Shown here in pieces: positions 9,005 to 18,045 of a stretch of DNA of 64,000 bases. The DNA comes from Rhizobium oryzihabitans (GTDB lineage: Bacteria; Pseudomonadota; Alphaproteobacteria; Rhizobiales; Rhizobiaceae), in contig NZ_CP048632.1 in assembly GCF_010669145.1 (NCBI RefSeq), positions 2,428,001 to 2,492,000 on the forward strand, written 5' to 3'. The notes under the pieces are model-generated. The model was not told where the DNA came from. It saw nothing but the letters and a program-made list of their open reading frames with translations, and made no database searches. How positions within the stretch are numbered: the stretch's first letter is position 1; every line of letters begins with the position of its first letter. Position numbers and translations under genes: made by a program.

Positions 9005-9736
9005 TCAGCGCTGCGCCTTGCCTTCGAAAACCAGATCAAGGAAATTGCCGAGCCAGGAACGGAGCGGCGTGTCGAACAACATGCGTCCTTCGAGATGCTG
9101 GCTGCCCACCTGTGCATTGGGCATGCCGAAACGCTGCGCGCCGCGCACCACCCAGCTGTGCATCATGGCGCGGGTCAATTCGGCATGAAATTGCAGGCCC
9201 CAGGCGTTCTTTCCGTATCTATAAGCCTGATTGGGATAGGTTTCGCCCGACGCCAGCAGCTCGGCCCCTCGCGGAAGCTCGAAGCCCTCGCGGTGAAAAT
9301 GGTAGACCATCTTCGGCCAATGCGGCATCAGCAGCCGCCCGTGTTCGGTGGCGTGAAGCGGATACCAGCCGATCTCCACCTTGCCTTCCCTGTCAGCCTC
9401 CACCTTGCCGCCCAGATGTTTGGACAGCATCTGCGCGCCGAGACAGATGCCGAGAAAGGGCTTGTTTTCCTTCAGCGGCACCTTCAGCCAGTCAATTTCG
9501 GCTTTGACATAATCATGCGAGTCATTGGCGCTCATCGGGCCGCCGAAGATGATGGCGCCCGCATGTTTCTCCAGCGTTTGCGGCAGGTCATCGCCGAGCG
9601 CGGGGCGCCTTATATCCAGCCTGTAGCCCTTTTCCACCAGCATCTGGCCGACGCGGCCGGGCGTGGAGCGTTCCTGATGCAGGACGATGAGCAGTGAAGG
9701 TTGTTTTCCCTGTTGCCTGGAAGGGTCAAACAGCAT
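9005..9736 (-). CDS. Class I glutamine amidotransferase-like protein
   Basis: A 243-residue stand-alone class I glutaminase domain. The nucleophile elbow GICLGAQ places the catalytic cysteine at residue 98, and LQFHAEL gives the histidine and glutamate of the triad at 184 and 186. Such proteins hydrolyse glutamine or act on gamma-glutamyl compounds; no synthetase partner is adjacent, so the substrate is open. The ATG at 9736 overlaps the upstream TerB-like gene by 11 bases, which suggests translational coupling. The upstream open frame to 9838 is the out-of-frame reading of that gene. Confidence 0.88.
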   Translation of the reverse strand: MLFDPSRQQGKQPSLLIVLHQERSTPGRVGQMLVEKGYRLDIRRPALGDDLPQTLEKHAGAIIFGGPMSANDSHDYVKAEIDWLKVPLKENKPFLGICLGAQMLSKHLGGKVEADREGKVEIGWYPLHATEHGRLLMPHWPKMVYHFHREGFELPRGAELLASGETYPNQAYRYGKNAWGLQFHAELTRAMMHSWVVRGAQRFGMPNAQVGSQHLEGRMLFDTPLRSWLGNFLDLVFEGKAQR

Positions 9737-10214
9737 CGTCTTCGTTTTCGCTTTCTTCAGCGGGCCCGGACCTCGTGGCGGCCTGCTGGCGTTGCAGAAC
9801 CCTGTCGCGCACGGAAACACCGAGCAGATCGGCCACACGCCAGATCACATGGTCTTCCATTTCGCTTCGTTCGCCGTCAGCGTAAACAATATCCCAGAGG
9901 ATGCCAATAAGCTCCACACGCTGATCTTCATCGAGATGGCGGCGGATATCGGTGGTGAAGCGGTAATAGTCGACGGCTTCCTTGCCGGCCTCCTGGCCTG
10001 CGGCAAGAAGCGCGTCCAGCTTGCCGGCGTCGAGACTGTAATAGTCCTGGAGGATTTCCCGAAGGCGGTCACGCTCGCTTTTCGAGACGGTGCCATCGGC
10101 TTCCATCACCTGAAAGCAGAGGGCGGCGACCGCCACCCTCAGATCATCCGGGCTGAATTCATCCGTGTGCTGGCCAACGAGGTTCTGAATAAACGACTGG
10201 ATTTGGTTGAACAT
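9726..10214 (-). CDS. TerB-like (tellurite resistance/DUF533-type) protein
   Basis: A 162-residue all-helical protein with two acidic TerB-type repeats, MEADGTVSKSERDRL at about 37-51 and YADGERSEMEDHVIWRV near 110-126, and a charged tail (EESENEDDAV). The spaced aspartates are those thought to bind metal in TerB. No other ter genes are nearby, so a tellurite role is unlikely; stand-alone TerB proteins are common in Rhizobiales and of unknown function. It precedes and overlaps the glutamine amidotransferase gene and lies 14 bases after the HemY-like gene on the same strand. Confidence 0.85.
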   Translation of the reverse strand: MFNQIQSFIQNLVGQHTDEFSPDDLRVAVAALCFQVMEADGTVSKSERDRLREILQDYYSLDAGKLDALLAAGQEAGKEAVDYYRFTTDIRRHLDEDQRVELIGILWDIVYADGERSEMEDHVIWRVADLLGVSVRDRVLQRQQAATRSGPAEESENEDDAV

Positions 10215-10228
10215 CGATAGCCTGTTCG

Positions 10229-11845
10229 TCAGAAGAGTTTCAAGCGGGTCTTTGGTTCGGTTTCAGCGCCGGGCTTCTTGACGCCCGGGTCATCCGGCGC
10301 CCCGCCGAAAAACGGCACGGGTTCCGCCTTCACATCCGCTGCATCCGCTTCTTCCGGCGCCTCGATCGTTACCGGCCTGTTCTCCTTGGGGGCCGATACG
10401 ACCGGCTTGACCTCAATCGGCTCGGCAGGTGCGGGTTTCGGCTCCACACGCGCCTCAGGCGCGGCCGGGACAACGATCGTTGCGGGGGCTGGTTCGGCCC
10501 TCGCTGGTGCGGCGGCAATCGCATTGTCGATTGTCATGTCTTCGACGGGACCTTCCAGCTGGCCGAAAGGCGCTTTCCATTCAAAGGCGTCGAGGCGGCC
10601 GGTGACCGGCGAGACGGGCAGCCATTTTTCCGAAACGATGTTATCGGCCACCCAGGCCGGATCTCGCGGTGCGCGCAGCGCCTGCGCCATCCAGTAGCGG
10701 ACCCGTCCCTGATCGCCGGTTTCGGCCTCCTCGATATCGGCCATCAGCAGGAAGATGCTTTCGCGTGGCTCGATCCGCGCGGCGGCCTCCGCCTTGGCTC
10801 GCGCCTTGGCAAATTCCTTGGCGTCGAGTGCAGCCTGTGCCACGGCAAACAGGGATTCGATGTTGTTGGGCTTCAGGCTTTCAAGCCGTTCGGCGCGTTT
10901 CAGGCGGTCAATGGCCGTATCGCCGCTGCGCGCCCGCACATAAAGCTCAGCGATCTGCGGATGCGGATCGGTTTTCCAGACCGGCTCCAGAACCGTTGCT
11001 GCCTTGCGCAGATTGTCTTCGCGCAGATAGGATTTTGCCGCGATCAACGCTGCCGGCACAAGGCTTTTCGCGAGCTTGAGAGCATGTTTTGCATCCTCGC
11101 GCGCACCCACCGGATCGCTTTCCAGCTTCTCGCCGGCCTTTGCCGTCAGCAGCACCGCTTTCAGCCGTTCCGCCTCACCGCGTTCGATGACGCCTGCCGC
11201 CTTCTGCTGGTCGAGGAGGCGGATCGCGTCGTCCCATTGTCCATTACGGCAGCGGTTTTCCAGCGTCGCCTGCGCTGCCCATGGCAGGTAAGGGGCTTTT
11301 TCCGCCGCGTCCTCGGCATATTGCTGGGCCGCCTCATAGGCTCCCTGACGGCGGGCCTCGATATAGAGGCCGCGAAGACCAAGTTCGCGGGTTTCCGGAT
11401 CGCGGGCCATAGCCTCGAATTTGCGTCGCGCCTCGTCATATTTGCCTTCGATGAGATCGGCCTGCGCATCCAGCAGATGGATCAGCGGCTCCTGATCGGC
11501 GCTGAGCAGCCCCTGCGTGCGGGCCGTCATCTTGCGGGCGAGAATGGCGTTGCCGGCACCGGCGGCGATGAGGCCGGTGGAAAGCGCCTGATAACCGCGG
11601 TCGCGCTTGCGGGCACGAAAATAGCGCCGGGCGGCGTTCGGCGATGTCCATACGGCGTTGACGATCCACCAGACCAGCATCACGGCGGCAACCAGTGCCG
11701 CAACTATGGAGGCGGCGACCATCAGGCTCATTTCGATCAACTGGCCCTGCCAGACGATGGAAAGGACACCGGGCCTGTCCGCCAGCCAGGAAAAACCGAA
11801 ACCGAGCGCCAGAACGATAAGGGCGAAAGTCAGAATTCTGGTCAT
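10229..11845 (-). CDS. HemY-like TPR membrane protein of the heme cluster
   Basis: A 538-residue inner membrane protein with two N-terminal helices (about 4-20 and 38-62), the HemY_N domain with helical TPR-like repeats up to about 420, and a proline/alanine- and acid-rich C-terminal tail. Proteins of this family lie next to hemCD in many proteobacteria and are annotated as heme biosynthesis HemY, but they are not protoporphyrinogen oxidases; a scaffold or assembly role is inferred. It starts 3 bases after the mitofilin-like gene stops, in the leftward series hemC-hemD-mitofilin-like-HemY. Confidence 0.9.
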   Translation of the reverse strand: MTRILTFALIVLALGFGFSWLADRPGVLSIVWQGQLIEMSLMVAASIVAALVAAVMLVWWIVNAVWTSPNAARRYFRARKRDRGYQALSTGLIAAGAGNAILARKMTARTQGLLSADQEPLIHLLDAQADLIEGKYDEARRKFEAMARDPETRELGLRGLYIEARRQGAYEAAQQYAEDAAEKAPYLPWAAQATLENRCRNGQWDDAIRLLDQQKAAGVIERGEAERLKAVLLTAKAGEKLESDPVGAREDAKHALKLAKSLVPAALIAAKSYLREDNLRKAATVLEPVWKTDPHPQIAELYVRARSGDTAIDRLKRAERLESLKPNNIESLFAVAQAALDAKEFAKARAKAEAAARIEPRESIFLLMADIEEAETGDQGRVRYWMAQALRAPRDPAWVADNIVSEKWLPVSPVTGRLDAFEWKAPFGQLEGPVEDMTIDNAIAAAPARAEPAPATIVVPAAPEARVEPKPAPAEPIEVKPVVSAPKENRPVTIEAPEEADAADVKAEPVPFFGGAPDDPGVKKPGAETEPKTRLKLF

Positions 11846-11848
11846 GCC

Positions 11849-13309
11849 TTACCCCTGCCTACCGGTGCTGGTGATGGCGCGGTTCAAGGTGCCTCCCACC
11901 AGGTTTTCAACCTCGATGCGGGCATCGAGGGACTTTTTATAGTCGGCGGATGCTGTCCTGGCGGCCTCCGGAAGCCCGTTCCATTCAAGCGCCGCACCCT
12001 GCAGATCACCGTTGCGCAGCTTGTTTTCCATGCGCGCGATCATGGCGTCGGGGGTCTCGCCTTCGATATTTCCGACCGGGCGCACCTTCACCAGCGAAAA
12101 GGCGCTTTCCGTCAGGCGCTCAATGACGCCCTGATTGGGATCAGGCTGGTTGATGGCGGACAGCATCGCATTGGCGACATCAGGGAACTTCTGCATCAGT
12201 TCCGAGCGCGACGGCACACCGGTCGCAGCAAAGGATTGCAGCGATGCAATGGCGGGATCGTCGGTGATCACTTTCGAGAGCGTATCGAGTTCGGTCAGGA
12301 ACGGCCCGCCGCGATCGATCGCTGCCTTCAGCCCGGCAGACGCGATGGCGCGGGCGACTTCGATATCGTCACGCGGCTCGTTGATCTTGGCTTCCGCGTC
12401 AGTAAGGCGACGCGTCAGGTCCGCAGTTGCTGAAGCCTGTGCGGATCGCTCCGACTGGAGCGTGGATTCCAGCGCGGCTATTTTTTCCGAAAGCGCATCC
12501 ACCTGTGGCGCCTCGCCCTTTGTGCTCTCGAGGGTGGCGATGCGTTGTTCCAGAGCCGAGGTGTCTCCGGTGCTGGCCGGAACATTGGCGAGCTGCTGAC
12601 GCAGGCTCCCCAGATCGGTTCTCAATGCGGCGATCTCATCGCTTCCGGCCTTGCCCGCATTAAATGAGGGCAGGATGCCGGCATATTGCATGCTGCCGGC
12701 AGCTGCGAGGGCCACGAGGCCGCCGACGATGCCCGCCGCGATCAGGCCGGAGGTTGCTGCCTGTTTGCGCTCGGGTTGCTGCGTCGTGGAGGGCCTGGCC
12801 GGTCCCGACGACGGGGCGCTGGTCGAGGGTCTTGCAGTGGCAGTCGCGCTTCCGGATGCGGCAGAGGCCGATGAAGTGGAAGCAGAAGTCGCAGGCTTTG
12901 CGCTGGCTGCGGCAGCGGCGCTTGTTCCGATGGTGCCCGTGGCGGGTTTCGCATCGGTTTTTGGCGGAACAGGCGTCGGCGAAACGGCCTCTGTCTGTTT
13001 GTCCGTCGGCTTCTCTCCCTGCGGCCTGTCGGCTGCGGGCTCTGCCTTGTGGACGTTCGGCTCGGGCTCGATTGGGGTCTTGCGCGGCTGGTCCCAAACC
13101 GGCGCAGGGTTGGCCGTTTCGGCTACCGAGGGCTTCTGGTCCGGAACGCTTGGTTCTGCAGCTGTGGCCTGTGCCTTCTCGCTGGTCCTATCATCAGTCT
13201 TGGCAGCGTCCACGTCGGCGGAAATTGCTTTCACGTCTTTTGCGTCCAGGTCGATGGTGACCGGTTCGGCTTTGGACTTGGAGTGGCGTGGCGGCTTTCC
13301 CGATACCAT
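11849..13309 (-). CDS. Mitofilin/Mic60-like inner membrane protein (COG4223)
   Basis: A 486-residue protein with a long low-complexity N-terminal region (1 to about 180, rich in Ala, Pro, Ser, Thr and Lys), one membrane helix around residues 186-208, a coiled coil at about 220-320 and a helical mitofilin-like C-terminal region. This is the architecture of alphaproteobacterial Mic60 homologues, which have been proposed as the ancestors of the mitochondrial crista-junction protein. The gene sits between hemD and the HemY-like gene, the synteny usual for this family. Its exact function in a non-phototrophic bacterium is not known. Confidence 0.88.
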   Translation of the reverse strand: MVSGKPPRHSKSKAEPVTIDLDAKDVKAISADVDAAKTDDRTSEKAQATAAEPSVPDQKPSVAETANPAPVWDQPRKTPIEPEPNVHKAEPAADRPQGEKPTDKQTEAVSPTPVPPKTDAKPATGTIGTSAAAAASAKPATSASTSSASAASGSATATARPSTSAPSSGPARPSTTQQPERKQAATSGLIAAGIVGGLVALAAAGSMQYAGILPSFNAGKAGSDEIAALRTDLGSLRQQLANVPASTGDTSALEQRIATLESTKGEAPQVDALSEKIAALESTLQSERSAQASATADLTRRLTDAEAKINEPRDDIEVARAIASAGLKAAIDRGGPFLTELDTLSKVITDDPAIASLQSFAATGVPSRSELMQKFPDVANAMLSAINQPDPNQGVIERLTESAFSLVKVRPVGNIEGETPDAMIARMENKLRNGDLQGAALEWNGLPEAARTASADYKKSLDARIEVENLVGGTLNRAITSTGRQG

Positions 13310-13382
13310 GACAACCTCATTTCTGCCTGCAATAGTCTAAACCTAGTCAGTGACGGCGGCAAAGGAAAGAGGCGAGCCTGAA

Positions 13383-14120
13383 TTAGGTTCCCGAGTTGCG
13401 GTGAAGAAGTTCAAACATCGCCGCCTCGTTCGCGCTTTCGGCGGCGGCAGCGTTCTTGCGGAAGATTTCCGGAACCAGCGAAAGCACATTGCGGCTGATG
13501 CAGACGAATTGTGTAGAGGCCAGCGCCGCCACATATTTTTCCGCAGACGCGTGACGGAAAAATGCCTTTGCCGCTTCCGATGAATAGAGCAGCACCACAT
13601 CGGCAGCTCTCTTCAGAAGCGCCGTTTCGAGCATATCTTCTGAAATATCTGATAGCTGCATTTCGTAACAATCGACTGTCCGGAATGGGATCCCGGCGGC
13701 GGCAAGACCATCCTCGAAGACGGCGCCTCGTGGCGTGCCGGCGAGATAGAGCAGGGGCTCGTTCTTCAGAAGGGAGCGATGCTCCGCGACGAGCGCAGCG
13801 AGAGCCGCCGCATCGCCAGAGGCTGTGAAGATATTGCTGAAGCCGATTTTTTCTGCCGCCTCCGCCGTCGCCTCGCCGACGGCGAAGAGCGGTTTTGACA
13901 GATGGGGTGCAAGTCGGTCGCGCAGGGTCTCCAGCGACCGCAGGGCCTCGGCGCTGGTGACGGCGATAGCCGATAGCGGGTCCGATAGCGCCGGGATGGC
14001 GTGCTCGCCGTAGTGGACGGGATGAAACAGCGGAAGAAGCACTGGCTGGTGGCCGAGGGCTTCAAGCTTTGCGGCCGTCTTTTCGCCCGAACGATGCGGC
14101 CGGGTGACGACGATCCGCAT
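13383..14120 (-). CDS. hemD: Uroporphyrinogen-III synthase
   Basis: A 245-residue protein beginning MRIVVTRPHRSGEKTAAKL, the standard start of HemD, with SAIAVTSAEALRSLE and LLYLAGTPRGAVFEDGL as family landmarks. HemD closes hydroxymethylbilane into uroporphyrinogen III with inversion of ring D. Sequence conservation in this family is low, so the assignment rests on these segments, the length and the position 4 bases after hemC. The ATG at 14120 was chosen because sequence upstream is the out-of-frame end of hemC. Confidence 0.93.
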   Translation of the reverse strand: MRIVVTRPHRSGEKTAAKLEALGHQPVLLPLFHPVHYGEHAIPALSDPLSAIAVTSAEALRSLETLRDRLAPHLSKPLFAVGEATAEAAEKIGFSNIFTASGDAAALAALVAEHRSLLKNEPLLYLAGTPRGAVFEDGLAAAGIPFRTVDCYEMQLSDISEDMLETALLKRAADVVLLYSSEAAKAFFRHASAEKYVAALASTQFVCISRNVLSLVPEIFRKNAAAAESANEAAMFELLHRNSGT

Positions 14121-14124
14121 CGGC

Positions 14125-15054
14125 TCAGCTCCAGCCGTCGAAAAAGTTGCTGCCCGCCCGGGCGCGCACGTCTTCGCCGGCCTTGCGGCCCAAAGCTTCG
14201 GCATCCTTGCGGGCCCCGGAAATCTCGACGCCGTGGCTCGTCTGTCCATCCGGGGTGAGGATCAGGCCGTAGAAATGCAGTTCCTCACTGTCACAGGTGG
14301 CGTAGCCTGCAATCGGGGTGCGACAGGAGCCATCGAGGGCTGCCAGAAAGGCGCGTTCGCAGGTCACGGCATCATAGGTGGGCATGTCATTGATGGATAA
14401 CAGCAAATCGTCCATGCGTGTGTCACCGATACGGCTCTCGACGCAGATCGCGCCCTGCGCGGGGGCAGGCGGAAAATCCTTCGGGTCGAGGATTTCCGTC
14501 GGGACGCTATCCATGCCCAGCCTCTTCAAGCCGGCAAAGGCGAGAAGCGTGGCGTCCGCCTGCCCTTCTTCCAGTTTGCGCAGGCGGGTTTCCACCTGGC
14601 CGCGGAAGATGATGACGTTCAGGTCCGGCCGCAATCGCCGGATCAGCGCCTGGCGGCGCAAGGAGGCCGAACCGACCACGGCGCCCTGCGGCAGTTCCAG
14701 AAGTTTCGGTGCGGTGCGGCCGATGAAGGCGTCGCGCATGTCCTCGCGCGGCAGGAAGGCGGAAAGATGGAGGCCCCTGGGCAGAACGGTCGGCATGTCC
14801 TTGGAGGAATGGACGGCAATATCAAGCTCGCCGGACAGAAGCTGGCTCTCCAGTTCCTCCGTAAACAGGCCCTTGCCGCCGATCTCCGACAGAGCGCGGT
14901 CGGTTATCCGGTCACCCTTGGTGGACAGCACGACGATTTCGAACATCTCTTCCGGCAGATCATGTGCCGCCATCAGCCGGTCACGCGTCTCGTAAGCCTG
15001 TGCGAGCGCCAGAGGGCTGCCGCGCGTGCCGATTCGGAAAGGTTTTGTTTGCAT
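14125..15054 (-). CDS. hemC: Porphobilinogen deaminase (hydroxymethylbilane synthase)
   Basis: A 309-residue enzyme that joins four porphobilinogens into hydroxymethylbilane. It begins with [14 protein letters not shown], contains SSKDMPT and carries the dipyrromethane-cofactor cysteine at residue 244 in [13 protein letters not shown]. Length is normal. It is the first gene of the leftward heme cluster and diverges from tsaD across 73 bases, a bidirectional promoter region and an arrangement common in Rhizobiaceae. The pathway's first enzyme, hemA, lies 42 kb away at the right of this window. Confidence 0.98.
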   Translation of the reverse strand: MQTKPFRIGTRGSPLALAQAYETRDRLMAAHDLPEEMFEIVVLSTKGDRITDRALSEIGGKGLFTEELESQLLSGELDIAVHSSKDMPTVLPRGLHLSAFLPREDMRDAFIGRTAPKLLELPQGAVVGSASLRRQALIRRLRPDLNVIIFRGQVETRLRKLEEGQADATLLAFAGLKRLGMDSVPTEILDPKDFPPAPAQGAICVESRIGDTRMDDLLLSINDMPTYDAVTCERAFLAALDGSCRTPIAGYATCDSEELHFYGLILTPDGQTSHGVEISGARKDAEALGRKAGEDVRARAGSNFFDGWS

Positions 15055-15127
15055 CCGCGTCTATCCATTGTTACCGGAGTTGTCTTAGACCAACTCAGCG
15101 CATGATCGCAATGAACGAACAGAATTG

Positions 15128-16225
15128 ATGACCCCCTTTCTTCGTATCCTCGGCATAGAGACAAGCTGTGACGAAACCGCTGCATCCATTGTGGTTCGGC
15201 ATGCGGACGGCCATGGCGAGATCGTCTCCGACGTCGTTTTGTCGCAGCTTGAGGAACACAGCGCCTATGGCGGCGTGGTGCCTGAAATCGCCGCCCGCGC
15301 CCATGTCGAGGCGCTGGACACGCTGGTGGAAGAAGCGCTGGAGCAGGCGGGTGTCACCCTTGCCGATGTCGACGCCATTGCGGCCACATCCGGTCCGGGC
15401 CTTATCGGCGGCCTGCTGGTGGGCCTGATGACGGGCAAGGCGATTGCCATGGCAGCAGACAAACCGCTTTACGCCATCAACCATCTGGAAGGCCATGCGC
15501 TGACGGCGCGTCTGACCGATGGTCTGTCTTTCCCCTATCTGATGCTGCTGGTGTCCGGCGGCCACACCCAGCTGGTGCTGGTGCGCGGCGTCGGTGAATA
15601 CGAGCGCTGGGGCACCACCATCGATGATGCGCTGGGGGAGGCCTTCGACAAGACCGCGAAGCTTCTGGGGTTGCCCTATCCCGGCGGACCTGCCGTTGAA
15701 AAGGCAGCGGCGAAAGGCAATCCGGACCGTTTTGCGCTGCCGCGTCCGATGGTCGGTGAGGTGAGGCTCGATTTTTCCTTCTCCGGCCTCAAGACGGCGG
15801 TGCGGCAGGCGGCGACCGCCATTGCCCCGCTCTCTGAGCAGGATATTGCCGATATCTGCGCTTCCTTCCAGAAGGCGGTTTCACGCACCCTGAAAGACCG
15901 CATTGGCCGTGGCCTTGCGCGCTTTAAAGAGGAATTTCCGCATCTGGAGACGGAGCCTGCTCTGGTCGTGGCCGGCGGCGTCGCCGCCAATCAGGAAATC
16001 CGCCAGACGCTTCAGGCACTTTGCGATGCCCATGGCTTCCGTTTTGTCGCACCGCCGCACCGGCTCTGTACCGACAATGCCGCGATGATCGCCTGGGCGG
16101 GGCTGGAGCGGATGGCTGAGGGCAAAAAAGCCGATCCCCTTGAGATACCGCCGCGCTCGCGCTGGCCTCTCGATGGTAGTGCGGAGACATTGATCGGTTT
16201 CGGCAAAAGGGGAGCCAAGGCCTGA
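15128..16225 (+). CDS. tsaD: tRNA N6-adenosine threonylcarbamoyltransferase TsaD
   Basis: A 365-residue Kae1/Qri7-family protein that transfers the threonylcarbamoyl group to A37 of ANN-decoding tRNAs. The N-terminal [12 protein letters not shown] (7-18), the metal-ligand histidines 119 and 123 in NHLEGHALT, and VSGGHTQLV (142-150) are the family signatures. The frame also allows a TTG one codon earlier. The stop overlaps the gpsA start by one base (TGATG), so the genes are translationally coupled. Confidence 0.98.
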   Translation: MTPFLRILGIETSCDETAASIVVRHADGHGEIVSDVVLSQLEEHSAYGGVVPEIAARAHVEALDTLVEEALEQAGVTLADVDAIAATSGPGLIGGLLVGLMTGKAIAMAADKPLYAINHLEGHALTARLTDGLSFPYLMLLVSGGHTQLVLVRGVGEYERWGTTIDDALGEAFDKTAKLLGLPYPGGPAVEKAAAKGNPDRFALPRPMVGEVRLDFSFSGLKTAVRQAATAIAPLSEQDIADICASFQKAVSRTLKDRIGRGLARFKEEFPHLETEPALVVAGGVAANQEIRQTLQALCDAHGFRFVAPPHRLCTDNAAMIAWAGLERMAEGKKADPLEIPPRSRWPLDGSAETLIGFGKRGAKA

Positions 16226-17208
16226 TGCAGCGGGAAAAAATCGTCGTCATCGGTGCTGGCGCCTTCGGAACCGCGCTCGCCGTCGTCATCGCGCTGGAGA
16301 ACCGGCATGATGTGACCCTGCTCGGCCGCGATGCGTCCCTGATGGCTGATCTGAAGGTTGATCGTATTCACGAGGCTGTCCTGCCGGGTGTCGACCTCCC
16401 GGATGCGCTTGCGTTTTCCGTCGAGCCGGATGTCCTGGCCGATGCAGGCATTGTCCTATTCGCCATGCCCTCGCAGGCCCATGCGGATGCGGCCCGCCAT
16501 TACGGTCCCTATCTGGCTAAAGATTGTATCATCGTTACCTGCGCCAAGGGCATAGACCGGGTTTCCGGGCGTCTGCTGACCGAGCTTCTGGAAGCAGAAC
16601 TGCCGCATCATCCAATCGCCGTTCTCTCCGGTCCGGGTTTCGCCGCCGATATTGCACGCGGACTGCCGACCGCGATGGCGATCGCGGCGGAAAATGCTGT
16701 CATCGCCGAGCGGCTGGCGACCACGATTTCCGGCAGAACCTTCAGGCTTTATGCCTCCACCGATCGCATTGGTGTGCAGCTTGGCGGCGCGTTGAAGAAT
16801 GTGCTCGCCATTGCCGCTGGTATCGTTGAAGGCGCGGGTCTCGGTGATTCCGCCCGGGCAGCGCTGATTTCGCGCGGTCTCGCCGAAATGTCGCGGCTGG
16901 TCGTCGCCATGGGCGGCAAGGCCGATACGGTCCGCGGTCTGTCCGGTCTCGGGGATCTCGTGCTGACAGCGACGAGCCACCAGTCGCGCAACCTGCGCTT
17001 CGGCATCGCGCTTGGCCGGGGTGAGGGCAAGGACATGTCCGGCGGGCTGGTGGAGGGCGCTTTTGCAGCAGCCGTTGCCGCCCGGCTTGGCGAGCATCAC
17101 GCTGTCGACATGCCCGTCACCGAGGCGGTGGCGGCCATCATAGACGGTAATCTGGATGTGGCGAGCGCCATGCAACAATTGATGACACGGCCCATCACCA
17201 CGGAATGA
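16225..17208 (+). CDS. gpsA: Glycerol-3-phosphate dehydrogenase [NAD(P)+]
   Basis: A 327-residue enzyme that reduces dihydroxyacetone phosphate to sn-glycerol-3-phosphate, the backbone for phospholipids. The Rossmann motif [10 protein letters not shown] is at residues 10-19, the catalytic region includes CAKGID and [13 protein letters not shown], and the C-terminal helices carry [12 protein letters not shown]. It is coupled to tsaD by a one-base overlap. A rhizobial-type intergenic palindrome follows the stop. Confidence 0.97.
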   Translation: MQREKIVVIGAGAFGTALAVVIALENRHDVTLLGRDASLMADLKVDRIHEAVLPGVDLPDALAFSVEPDVLADAGIVLFAMPSQAHADAARHYGPYLAKDCIIVTCAKGIDRVSGRLLTELLEAELPHHPIAVLSGPGFAADIARGLPTAMAIAAENAVIAERLATTISGRTFRLYASTDRIGVQLGGALKNVLAIAAGIVEGAGLGDSARAALISRGLAEMSRLVVAMGGKADTVRGLSGLGDLVLTATSHQSRNLRFGIALGRGEGKDMSGGLVEGAFAAAVAARLGEHHAVDMPVTEAVAAIIDGNLDVASAMQQLMTRPITTE

Positions 17209-17231
17209 GTGTGGCCTCTGAATAGTTTTTA

Positions 17232-17277
17232 CGCATGTCCTGGTCCCAAAACCGCTGACACTTTTATAGGACATGCG
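17232..17277. repeat. Rhizobial intergenic palindromic repeat (degenerate copy)
   Basis: CGCATGTCC and GGACATGCG form a perfect 9-base outer arm, enclosing CCCAAAACCGCTGACACTTT. The overall shape (GCATG arms around AAACCGCT..CACTTT) is that of the short palindromes scattered between genes in Rhizobium, Agrobacterium and Brucella. It sits 18 bases upstream of the YciI gene, in the gpsA-yciI gap. Family membership is from memory of the motif. Confidence 0.6.
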
Positions 17278-17294
17278 CCAGCGAGGAGAAAAAA

Positions 17295-17588
17295 ATGCTG
17301 TTTGCCTTTATCTGCAAGGACAAGCCCGGCCATCTGAACGTGCGCATGGACACGCGCCCGGCCCATCTGGAGCACCTGAACAAGCTGAATGCCGAGGGCA
17401 CGCTGAAGATCGCCGGCCCGTTTCTGGACGCCGAAGGCAAGCCGAATGGCAGCCTCGTCATCGTGGAAGCTGCCGATATCGAGGCCGCGAAGGCGCTTGC
17501 CGATGCCGACCCCTACGCCAAGGCCGGCCTGTTCGAAAGCGTGGATGTGAAGCCCTATAACTGGGTCTTCAACAATCCGGGAGCGTGA
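17295..17588 (+). CDS. YciI-like protein
   Basis: A 97-residue ferredoxin-fold protein of the YciI family. The conserved features are the RMDTRPAHLEHLNKL segment with the family histidine, DAEGKPNGSLVIVEA, and ADPYAKAGLFESVDVKPY near the end. YciI proteins are small putative enzymes of unknown substrate, distantly related to muconolactone isomerase-like folds. The gene is 6 bases upstream of the EVE-domain gene, an arrangement that recurs in alphaproteobacteria. Confidence 0.9.
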   Translation: MLFAFICKDKPGHLNVRMDTRPAHLEHLNKLNAEGTLKIAGPFLDAEGKPNGSLVIVEAADIEAAKALADADPYAKAGLFESVDVKPYNWVFNNPGA

Positions 17589-17594
17589 CGGGTC

Positions 17595-18038
17595 ATGGCG
17601 AATTACTGGCTTTACAAGTCCGAGCCGTTCAAATGGTCCTGGGAAATGCAGAAGGCCAAGGGCGAGGCCGGCGAAGAATGGACCGGCGTGCGCAACTATC
17701 AGGCCCGCAACAACATGCGCGCCATGAAAATCGGCGACAAGGGTTTCTTCTACCACTCCAATGAGGGGCTGGATGTCGTCGGCATCGTCGAAGTCTGCGC
17801 CCTTTCGCATCCGGATTCGACCGCAGAGGGCGACCTGAAGTGGGATTGCGTGGATATCCGCGCCGTATGCGACATGCCGCAGCCGGTTTCGCTGAAGGAT
17901 GTGAAGGCCAATCCGAAACTGGAGAAGATGTCTCTCGTCACCTCGATGCGGCTTTCCGTGCAGCCGGTGACGGAAGAGGAATATCTCGAGGTCTGCCGTA
18001 TGGGCGGCCTCGCCAATCCGCCAAAGTCACCGGACTGA
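17595..18038 (+). CDS. EVE domain protein
   Basis: A 147-residue single-domain EVE protein, related in fold to PUA and YTH domains that read modified bases. Family landmarks are NYWLYKSEPFKWSW at the start, TGVRNYQARNNMRAMKIGD in the middle and GIVEVCALSHPDST. EVE proteins are thought to bind modified nucleotides in RNA or DNA; the ligand here is unknown. It sits in a row with tsaD, gpsA, yciI and a methyltransferase and overlaps none of them; the next gene starts 7 bases downstream. Confidence 0.92.
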   Translation: MANYWLYKSEPFKWSWEMQKAKGEAGEEWTGVRNYQARNNMRAMKIGDKGFFYHSNEGLDVVGIVEVCALSHPDSTAEGDLKWDCVDIRAVCDMPQPVSLKDVKANPKLEKMSLVTSMRLSVQPVTEEEYLEVCRMGGLANPPKSPD

Positions 18039-18045
18039 TCCTCCG

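Noticed and set aside
10961..12433. 490-codon open frame antisense to the HemY-like and mitofilin-like genes
   Set aside because: Crosses the boundary of two real genes and encodes no recognisable protein.
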